From positions 1 through 64,000 of the forward strand of contig JAODUP010000908.1 in NCBI GenBank assembly GCA_025642065.1: a DNA stretch of 64,000 nt, given 5' to 3'. The notes beneath the pieces are model-generated. The model ran no database searches. It was not told the DNA's origin and saw only the letters and a program-made list of their open reading frames with translations. The DNA is from Paralvinella palmiformis (lineage: Eukaryota > Annelida > Polychaeta > Terebellida > Alvinellidae). Shown here in pieces: positions 55,560-64,000 of the stretch (position 1 is its first letter; each line of letters begins with the position of its first letter). A program made the translations under genes and the position numbers.

Positions 55560-56960
55560 GAGCATACCATGACGTCGGAGAAGGACATGAGAGAAGTGCT
55601 GTTCATCAAGTACTGGTTGACAGGAAAAAAAACTGCTTGTATTGCTAGAGACATGAACATTTCATGAGCTATTTTACAGTGATGTTTAAAGAAAATGAAT
55701 GCTAGTCGAATTGGAACATTCACGGCCAAATTTAATCACTGCCAAATCTTCTGCAAAGGTGTTGAAATAGAACTAGTCGAGTACCTAATGACACCAGCAA
55801 AAATGTACAATGGACTATCCCCAAAAGATGCAAGGCATATTGCATTCCAGTTGTTTATGAGAAATGTTGACAAGGACAGGCATTCCGGCTTCATGGCTGA
55901 AGAATGAGGAAGCTGGAGAAGATTGTTGTGTAGTTTTCTTAAGTGGCCTGAAGAAACCAGCTTTGGTCATGCTATATGCTTCAGTCGAGCAACGGTCTGC
56001 AAATTATTTGACAACCTTGAGGCAGTGATGACATGTTGTAAGTTTACCCTAGAAAGAATGTTTAACCTTGACGAGACAGGTTTAACGACAGTGCACAAAC
56101 CGGATAGAGTAATAGCACCAACTGGCATAAAACAAAGAGGACATGACACTTCTAGATAAAGAGGGCAACTGGTAAATAGCATTTATGCTGCTTGCAAAAG
56201 ATGGATGCTAAACAATTCAGTAGAATTGATCACAATCTATGTAGTTGCTGAATCAGCAGCCAGTACATATCCTACGACATTTATCTTAGAAACCGTATCG
56301 GAGGATGTTAGCCTTTCAACATTGATATCTTCACAGATGATGAGTTTTGACACGTTCCATTACTGATCAACCAGAAATCAACACCAATGATAAATCCGCA
56401 GCCAGTGGCCAATGAGCAACTAGACCATGGCCGGCAATCAGCACTCAATGAACAGATAGGTCTAGAGATCACACAACATCTAAAGACAAATGAACAGCCA
56501 ACAACAGAGAGCAATCTATGGCTAGCATCAAATGAACAACTGCCTCCAAACAATAGACAGAAGCCAGAAGTCAATGAACAGTTAGCACCAGGCAATTCAG
56601 TTACTATCTGCCATTCGTAGAGCACAGCACACTTTAGAAAGCTTACCTATCTAGGATGCCAGACTTCATTTCTCACCGGCTGCCATCATTCCTTATCCAA
56701 AAGCCCAGTGAAAAAAAGCATGATTCTGGAATAAACTGATCATTGTCGCGCATCCTGACCGGAACTCCGGAAAAAAATGTCCTTTATGCTTAGTTAGCCA
56801 TAATTGTTAAAAACTAAGAAGAAAAAGCCAACAGGAAAAAAGCGAAAACTGAATTTCATTGAATGGATAGTACATCATATAGTAACAATGTCGTAGTTGC
56901 TGGCACTATCAAGAGACAAGGTTCAGAGCCTTGACACAAATTCTGTCTTTGATAAAGATA
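55560..56960 (+). mobile_element. Tigger/pogo transposase relic
   Basis: Ordered fragments: TSEKDMREVLFIKYWLTGKK (N-terminal helix-turn-helix remains), the CENP-B-like region around LVEYLMTPAKMYNGLSPKDA, then NKFF-like KLFDNLEAV and FNLDETGLTTVHKPDRVIAP at 56062-56130 (first catalytic aspartate region). After a deletion of the DDE core, a segment equivalent to TGIYPFN.DIFTDDEF appears near 56320, then a late TGTPEKN motif near 56775. It has many stops and is inactive. Confidence 0.75.
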
Positions 56961-57404
56961 AAGATGAATCTGAAACTGAACATTCTGTATATTTCTTCGA
57001 TATTTCCGACCTTTCTAATGTCATTGTGTAGTTGCTATGAAAACGTAGATTGTGCAGAATGTTGGTGAAGTAGTGGGACATTGGGGTGAGGAGCTTGAGG
57101 TCAACTTCATACATTGCACCCAGAATCGTGTCCATGGTGGCAGGGGTACCATAGGCATCTTTTCTTCAATAATATTAGTTTTTAGGGAAATCTTTCATGG
57201 ATGTAGACCTGAATCTTTGACACAATGTTACCTATGTTTAAGCCTCTAAAATTCCAAAAACGATACAGTCAGTAGAGCTGAAAGCCATTGGTAGAGCTCC
57301 ATCTGAAAATTAAGTACCCATGGTGCCCCGGTTTCCCCTACTATGCGTTTAGACAATACTAAATACACTAATTATCTGTCAATTGTTTGCCACTAGCTGT
57401 ATAA

Positions 57405-57625
57405 TAATAATGGCCGAAATGACAGTTTTAACCTGGCTGGCAACCTCAAACGAGGAAGACACTTATGGTATCTAATTTATAGCTTCCCCATGGAGACTAC
57501 CTCTAAATAAATTTAGAATATATGGCATACTCGGTGGAGAAAACCTTGCCAGTTGCCTGGTTGGATGAAAAACTCCCCCTACTATAATGCCATAGGTAGA
57601 TAGTCTCACGCTCTACTCATGAGGC
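57405..57625 (-). mobile_element. SINE-B copy, box B lost
   Basis: The reverse complement reads CCTCATGAGTAGAGCGTGAG (box A region), then TAGTAGGGGGAGTTTTTCAT CC, then GAGTATGCCATATATTCTAA, ending ATTTCGGCCATTATTATTAT A. The head goes straight from box A to the body, so box B is deleted. Confidence 0.75.
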
Positions 57626-58575
57626 CAAAAAGGTTGGTTCCTTGACCTGATTGTGATAAATATCATTCCACAACAAGTACAACATCGATCCTTAATTATG
57701 TCTAAATCTGACTTTAATATTCTAATATATCTACTGTATTCTGGATTTATTTGGTTTTCAAATTGCTAAAACAACTTGTTTTCCTATCAGCCTTTAAATG
57801 GTTTACGCGACATTATAAGTACTACATTGGTCTATAAACTGCGATATTGTGATGCTTTAGTAACTCTAAAAATTAAAATTAAATTATGGATGTGACCATC
57901 CAAAAGGATGAATCAGAAATTAACCTCCTGAAAGTTATTTCAAATTTATAAACGTATCACAACGAGGCACCCGAAAAAGTCCACAAGCTCCATAATTTAG
58001 AGTTAGAAAACAACATTTAGAAAATGTTTGCGTTTGATAATACGATTTGTGATAGAATAAAAATCTAAACTGGTCTTTACATAAATAACATCTTATCTAT
58101 ACACTTTGGGAGATGAATGATTTTGGCGACTTCCATCTCCTTTATATTATTTGCCGTGTTTGAGGTATATTACTCAAAGGGATGAGCCCCGGGTATATAT
58201 CCCAACAGTTAAAGTACTCACTTGCTAACTCACTCACTCAATCCTTAATTACGCCATTGTATATGAAATAACTGTGTTTTTTTTCATTGGTTCTTCATTC
58301 AAATTGAATTTTGTAACCCGTAAAGTACATTTCCTTTCGGATTGATTGTAAATATATTGATGTGCCATATTATAATGTATATTCTATTGTTAACCAGCAA
58401 CAAAATATTGTTTTAAACATCTGTTTATGTGGTAAATATATGAACAAGTCATATTTAATTTTTTTAATCTGTAAAATAAAACAATTAAGTATAACTTAAT
58501 ATAGATACAATATATGATAAGAAAAACCTTTTTTTGGCGTAAAGTAGACAAAAGTACGGTTTGAAGAGTACGTAT
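57626..58575. other. Intergenic downstream of CDC25
   Basis: AT-rich, with no supported feature beyond the candidate poly(A) signal at its right end. Confidence 0.5.
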
Positions 58576-58581
58576 TTTATT
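58576..58581 (-). promoter_or_regulatory. Candidate poly(A) signal of the CDC25-like gene
   Basis: AATAAA on the minus strand about 100 bases beyond the stop codon at 58683. Confidence 0.5.
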
Positions 58582-58682
58582 ATTATACTGGATACACACG
58601 AAACAAACCTTAATTAGTAATATATATCAATAACAAAGATAGCCATATCTCCCTGGATACTGACGCATTAACACAATCCCGG

Positions 58683-59804
58683 TTACAAACAGTTAAAGGT
58701 TATCCGCTGATCCAGTTTCCGTCTGCTCTTTATGTGAGAACAAGATTTAGATTTGGCTCGAAAATATTTCAAGTCTTTATTATGATCCGGATGCAGCATA
58801 GTTCTGTAGCAGTTCGGTTCACACAATTCTGGAAACTGTTCATAAAAGCCCTTATAGCCTCCATCCAGAAGGTACAATTCCGGAAAACACAAAGCCGGAT
58901 ACGAGTCTTTGTGAAGATCCCGATCTAACTGACGCAGGAAGCGAGACATTTTCGGCCCTCTTTCCGATGAGAATTCACAGTGAAATACCAAAATCCGACG
59001 TCTCCCATTTATTTTAGTCTTATCCGGATCAGTGATGATATGATGTAGTTGATCTCGATTCCAGGTGTTCTTCGCCTCGTGGATGTGACCGCCCTCGTAC
59101 TCGTATGGATAGCGACAGTCAAGGATAGTGAATTCCCCCACCTTAACACTGAGCCTGTTATCCATGAGACTTGCCAGCGTATCGGAAGTAATCGACTTAA
59201 GATCGGAGTGTTTTCCAACGACAGTAGGCAAACAGTACGGCTTACTAAAATCACCGATGACGTCATCATCAACGTCATTAAAAAGCGATTTAACAGCGGA
59301 GTTATTTAACGCTGACGGCGAACAACAGTTTGTGAGTGAATCATTTTTAATATTCGGGATCAAGACGCCATCAGCATCCATTGAATCATCACCATCGTCG
59401 TTGTAATCAAGTCTGCTTCGACAGACTCGTCTGGATATCGAGTCCGTGCGGCGTCTTTTGTTAGAAGATCCACGTTCGGAGTTGGTACCGATCCGGCGAG
59501 GCTTTAGCGGAGTCGATCCATCAAAATTCCGGAACGAACTGGTGGCGAACCGGAACGGACTGTCGAAACCGGAAGTGTGAAAACAGTCCGACGTATCGAG
59601 TCCGATTCCGCTGTCACGTGATCGATTATCGGGCGCCAGAAATTCCGATGACGTCACCTGATAATCGTTGATATCGGTAAACGGGAGTGGTAAGGCGGCG
59701 AGTCGGCTCAATCCGGGACTCGGGGAGTTTAATTCATCAAGAAATAAACTGAACTTTTTGGCCATCGATTTGTCGCTCTCTCCCGAAAAACTTGCCGAAA
59801 ACAT
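58683..59804 (-). CDS. cdc25: CDC25-type dual-specificity phosphatase, intronless
   Basis: One uninterrupted frame of 373 residues. CDC25 phosphatases activate cyclin-dependent kinases by removing inhibitory Thr/Tyr phosphates. The family hallmarks are IGDFSKPYCLPTVVGKHSDL, ILDCRYPYEYEGGHI (about residues 227-241) and the active site HCEFSSERGPKMSR, a CX5R loop with catalytic Cys about residue 276, followed by YLLDGGYKGF. A regulatory N-terminal half rich in Ser/Thr, acidic patches and a basic KRRR signal precedes the catalytic domain; C-terminal basic residues follow. The start is set at ATG 59804, the first true ATG in the frame; the open frame extends 19 codons further upstream without one. 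The absence of introns, unlike many animal CDC25 genes, could mean retroposition, but the frame is intact and no poly(A) tail is evident. Confidence 0.92.
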   Translation of the reverse strand: MFSASFSGESDKSMAKKFSLFLDELNSPSPGLSRLAALPLPFTDINDYQVTSSEFLAPDNRSRDSGIGLDTSDCFHTSGFDSPFRFATSSFRNFDGSTPLKPRRIGTNSERGSSNKRRRTDSISRRVCRSRLDYNDDGDDSMDADGVLIPNIKNDSLTNCCSPSALNNSAVKSLFNDVDDDVIGDFSKPYCLPTVVGKHSDLKSITSDTLASLMDNRLSVKVGEFTILDCRYPYEYEGGHIHEAKNTWNRDQLHHIITDPDKTKINGRRRILVFHCEFSSERGPKMSRFLRQLDRDLHKDSYPALCFPELYLLDGGYKGFYEQFPELCEPNCYRTMLHPDHNKDLKYFRAKSKSCSHIKSRRKLDQRITFNCL

Positions 59805-60526
59805 GATGCCTCTCTGGTGTCTCTCTGGTGTCTCTTTGGTATCTGGTGGCCAATATGGCAAAATAATGTTTTTGTAATCAAGTCACCGATGATATATATA
59901 TATGCCTGTGTGTGTGTCGGCAATATCTACTGAAGAAGAAGCCACGATGTTTGTATATCGAGGGAAGCTACTCGCTGTCACATCTATAAACACGAGTTAT
60001 CATCAACCTGACACAACACACCTACGTGTACTCGGTGTTTGTTCGACCGGGGTCGATTCCTTCGTGTTGTTGTTCTTCTCGTTGTTGTTACTGCTGTTGT
60101 TGCTGCTAGAAGCCGAAGCTCAGTGGATGGAGTGGACGAGTGTGTTGAAGCAGATCTCAACTATAAGTAGATCTTAGTTAAGAGAGATCGAAATAAACTG
60201 TGATCACTAATTATGTTTTGGTCGACGAGTTTGCTTTGATTGAACTTCGAATGAATCGTTGTTTGGACACGGAGACAAAGTGTAAATAAATTGGCAACAA
60301 CGTTGATATAATATGGCGTCTTACTGTCAATTGTTGGTATATATTGTTAATTGAATGATTGAAAACCGACTATAGATTGATTTAAGGAATAGAGTATGGT
60401 ATAACACACACACACACACACATACACACACACAGTCGTGATGTTTCACGACTTCTGATAACATGATAATAAAATTATGTGTTGTAAACGGTATATAAAG
60501 CTATCTATATAATAATTCATACTTAG

Positions 60527-60566
<40 letters not shown>

Positions 60567-61079
60567 TATATATATGAAGAACTAAAAAACCCACTAAATA
60601 TACTAACATGATCCTAAATATATATCATCTGATCAGTTTCCATAAACAATCATCTTATGATTCCCATCTTCAGCTCATCGTATTTATATTAACTTCACAG
60701 ACATGTTACATGGATGACGTATTTCCATTCCATGAGCAAATATTGACATGAGAGCGTCATATCCTACTCCAATCTTATAAACAAATATTAATAATAAAAC
60801 AATAAATGTGACACTTGGTTTTCCCAAACTCTCTGTATCCTCATCCTGACAGTTGTTTATTTGTTTGTTAAAGCTTCCGTTAATTGTAGCGCGGACACAA
60901 TTACCTGGCGATTATCCCCAGAAGTATATAATATTATGAAAATAATATTCATAATAAACAAAAGTGTCATAGGCATATGTCTACCGGATGATGAGGCTTT
61001 TGAATAAATATGACGTATTTTTGATAAAAATCGGCATTATCATAGGTTTATAGGAGAACTTGAATATAGTTCTGTATAC

Positions 61080-61080
<1 letters not shown>
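59805..61080. other. Upstream of CDC25; microsatellites, nothing else firm
   Basis: (CA)n at 60403-60435 and two (TA)n blocks at 60530-60575. A CTGTTG/TTGTTG-rich stretch at 60065-60105 lies about 270 bases upstream of the CDC25 start. No gene is supported. Confidence 0.5.

Positions 61081-61150
<70 letters not shown>
61081..61150. repeat. (AAT)n microsatellite
   Basis: About 23 pure AAT units. The poly-Tyr open frame on the minus strand is an artefact of it. Confidence 0.95.
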
Positions 61151-61154
<4 letters not shown>

Positions 61155-61186
61155 CCATTGCGCCAATATCCAATTTGTGGCTATGA

Positions 61187-61565
61187 ATAAGAGAGCTTAG
61201 TGGTGTAGTATATATAGAGTAAAAAGTAGTGGTCCAAGAACAGAGCCTTGGGGAACACCGGAAGACAAAGGCACTGCCTTTAAAAATATTTTCTTATTTT
61301 TATTGATTGAAACCTATTCATTAACAATGAGCGGATCCATGTAAGTGCTGTGCCCGATATAGGACTGAGATCGGAACATTCTCACTGGTATATACTTTTC
61401 AATCAGATCGATTTGATACAGTGGTGCTTTGAATGTATGAAAGAGGATGTTGTACAGTATTCTGCAACGTACCGGAAGCCAGTGGAACAAAACCGGTGTT
61501 ATATGTTCCCTTTTGCGAGTGCCTATCACCAAATGTGCAGCACAGTTCTACACTCGTTGTAGAAT
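61187..61565 (-). mobile_element. Rearranged L2-like LINE scraps
   Basis: Minus strand from 61560: NCAAHLVIGTRKREHITPVL, then FHWLPVRCRI, the post-RT region. It is followed from about 61365 down to 61187 by LTWIRSLLMNRFQSIKI and a frameshifted GVPQGSVLGPLLF block, which in an intact element comes before the post-RT region. The two pieces are therefore out of order. Confidence 0.65.
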
Positions 61566-62065
61566 TATTTTGTGTGTGTGTGTTTGCTTATATAATATGG
61601 CCAATACTTCTACCTTGAATATTACTGTGGCCAAAACGCCCAGGGTTGCATCGCCGTGTACTTCCAACTGGTATATCTGGGTTTGGTATATTCAAATACA
61701 AATATACCAGCTGTTTATTTCCAACAGGCATGTTTTGGTTTGGTATATTCAAATATAAACATACAAGTTGTGTAGTAAAAAATAATCACAATTTAATGTA
61801 ACGCGTCTTTTCTTGTATGATTTATCCTTTGATTATATTACATGTTAGTTGATATGACTAAAATTAATATGATTCTGTATTAGATAAAATATTGTGAAGC
61901 TTCACGTGACATGTCATCTAATTCAAGCAATTTCAAGATTCAGTGGAATAATATAAGCTGTAATGATGATGATATGATGATGATAATAATAACGATGATG
62001 ATGATACTGATAATAATAATAGAATAAAATCGTTATTATAAATAAGCCTGTCATTTATAGACAAA
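61566..62065. other. Intergenic, simple sequence
   Basis: An imperfect repeat of TTGGTATATTCAAATA with variants (61680-61760) and ATG/ATA triplet runs (61965-62030). No gene. Confidence 0.5.
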
Positions 62066-62525
62066 TACTGAGACAGACAGACATACGGTCAGATAGACAA
62101 ACATACGGTCAGACAGACAGACATACGGTCAGATAGACAGACATACGGTCAGATAGACAGACATACGGTCAGACAGACAGATATACGGTCAGATAGACAG
62201 ACATACGGTCAGATAGACAGACATACGGTCAGATAGACAGACATACGGTCAGACAGACATACGGTCAGACAGACAGACATACGGTAAGACAGACAGACAT
62301 ACGGTCAGACAGACAGACATACACACATTCAGATATACGGTCAGACAGACAGACATACGGTCAGACAGACAGACATACACACATTCAGATATACGGTCAG
62401 ACAGACATACGGTCAGACAGACAGACATACGGTCAGACAGACAGACATACGGTCAGACAGACAGACATACACACATTCAGACATACGGTCAGACAGACAG
62501 ACATACGGTCAGACAGACAGAAAGA
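62066..62525. repeat. 18-bp minisatellite
   Basis: About 25 units of AGACAGACATACGGTCAG. Some have AGATAGAC, and occasional ACACACATTCAGATATACGG units replace one repeat. It is related in motif to the AGACAGACATAC sequence of the 11-14 kb array. Confidence 0.95.
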
Positions 62526-63364
62526 TAGACAAGTGGACCGAAGGAGGGGGAACATTAAGACATGTATTCCTCCCGCCCACAATGTCTAGCCTGTGGCGCT
62601 CTCTGACTATTAATATTCTGGTCAAAGGTTATCATGTAAGCTTATTTATTTCTAGACAGTAATCGGGCTAATGATCAATTAGACTATGTTTTTAATTATT
62701 GTCTCCTGAACGTCTGTTTTACTTTTCTCTTCGTTCACTTTGTAAGATGGGCTGTTAATTTGACATAAAATGTAATCTTTCAGAATGTCTGTTTATTAAT
62801 TATGGTAACGACAACAATGTTAGTTTGAGTTCGTTAAAGATCTTTAATCAAGGTACACATTTAGGCCACATAATTAGATCTACCAAATGTATGGAAGTCA
62901 TACAAGACGGATGACATATTTTTATATTCAAACTGTCAATTATGTGTTATATAATTTGATGTACCTTTCACAAAAAGTAAATATCATTTATTAATGAAGT
63001 ATTATACTTTACATTACAGTTTACGCGATGAAATATAACTGACATACCGGTATATATGTCAAATTTTATACGTCAATGTAGATATCGGTCAGAATATTCA
63101 TCAACATTGTACTTACAATATTAGTGATCAGGCAATAATTCCAAAAGTATCGCCATTGAAGATGAAATTGTATGTCTTAATCGAAACTTGTAAAACTTAC
63201 TTTGTTTAGAAAAATTAATTTGACAATTCATTAATATTGCAACCAAAAATAACGCAAAACTTGAGTCAATGTAGATCATTAGAAAGTTCTTTAGATTGTG
63301 TCATCTCAAAGGCTAAAAATAGACAAATGTATCTGTTAAATACTGTCTTAGAAAAGTAGTGTAA
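62526..63364. other. Intergenic, nothing recognised
   Basis: AT-rich, no supported feature. Confidence 0.5.
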
Positions 63365-63439
<75 letters not shown>

Positions 63440-63450
63440 AGGGGGGGGTT
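63365..63450. repeat. (TA)n (GT)n (G)n microsatellite
   Basis: TA repeats 63368-63405, GT repeats 63406-63437, then a short poly-G. The 110-codon open frame across it is not credible as a gene. Confidence 0.95.
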
Positions 63451-64000
63451 ATTATATTATGTAGTACAGATAGACAAAACATTTCCCATTTTATGTGTGA
63501 TTCCGGTACATATACACATAAAGTGGGTTATACCGGGTGCTACTGTGTGTGGGACAGGTGGTATGGGTCACTGGTATTTATTTGCAGTAGGACAGGATGA
63601 CCTAAGTAAAATTAGATACAAGGAATACTATATACAAGAAATACACGGGTGTGTTTGTGTGCAAGTGGGCGTGGATGCGCGAGTGTGTTTAGTATGACAT
63701 AGCAATGTGGTGATTAAATTGGTTTCATGAACTTTAGCTTTCCAAGAAATAAGTACAATCAATGATTTAAACTTTTCATGGAATTACAAATAAGTCCTGT
63801 AATAGAAAAAATTATGCTATATTTATGTGATCGATAATAACAGTTATTGATCGAAGAGTGGCATATTCTGTCCAATATTTATATTAATTACATCTTGTGT
63901 TACCTTATCAATATTTTCCAATGTAAATAACCTAATTATAGCAACTTAGAAAATATACAAAATATTCTTTGTCACTATAGCGACTAATGGTAGGATGTAA
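63451..64000. other. Intergenic to window end, nothing recognised
   Basis: AT-rich with no coding or repeat signal that I can support. Confidence 0.45.

Noticed and set aside
55695..56159. Two plus-strand ORFs considered as a host gene
   Set aside because: They align in order with Tigger/pogo transposase motifs and are broken by stops.
59902..60177. 91-codon plus-strand ORF upstream of CDC25
   Set aside because: Its Leu run comes from a TTG/CTG repeat, and it overlaps the likely promoter region of the minus-strand gene.
60981..61166. Poly-Tyr ORF
   Set aside because: Translation of (AAT)n.

Overview
The window is AT-rich, intron-containing nuclear DNA from an animal. It is crowded with microsatellites, minisatellites, SINEs, LINEs and DNA transposon relics. 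The gene types (an ACSF2-like acyl-CoA synthetase, a CDC25 phosphatase) and the mobile-element mix (ISL2EU, Tigger, Tc1, BEL/Pao, L2-like and I-like LINEs, tRNA-headed SINEs) suggest an invertebrate. A mollusc or another lophotrochozoan is my best guess, but this is inference.

Four host-type genes can be supported. (1) 4782-7822 (+) is a three-exon ACSF2-like acyl-CoA synthetase that reads through completely, but most of its catalytic motifs are altered. (2) 28331-11459 (-) is a 17-exon gene that I assembled from splice sites and reading phase. It encodes a signal peptide, seven six-cysteine domains each built from one pair of exons, a threonine linker, and a hydrophobic C-terminus that looks like a GPI-anchor signal. 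I recognise no named family, and it is the most interesting object here. (3) 34533-35489 (+) holds the last two exons of an unrecognised gene. (4) 58683-59804 (-) is an intronless CDC25-type phosphatase.

Layout: 1-4.4 kb holds LINE relics and an inverted-repeat (MULE-like) element; 4.8-7.8 kb the synthetase gene; 8.7-10.4 kb a decayed unidentified minus-strand coding relic; 11.4-28.7 kb the cysteine-rich gene, whose introns carry a 2.3 kb minisatellite, a SINE, a Tc1 relic and small MITEs; 29.3-33.2 kb a 32-bp minisatellite, SINEs and a hAT-like element; 34.5-35.5 kb the small unknown gene; 37.8-57.6 kb nested transposons; 58.7-59.8 kb CDC25; and 61-64 kb microsatellites, an 18-bp minisatellite and a LINE scrap.

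The mobile elements form readable layers. An I-like LINE (48664-54220) sits inside an older CR1-like LINE, with a perfect 9-bp target duplication. A SINE sits inside an L2-like reverse transcriptase with an 11-bp duplication, and another sits inside the hAT-like element with a 13-bp duplication. The 3' tail of the SINE family matches the 3' tail of the I-like LINE, so the window appears to hold both a LINE and the SINE that uses its machinery.
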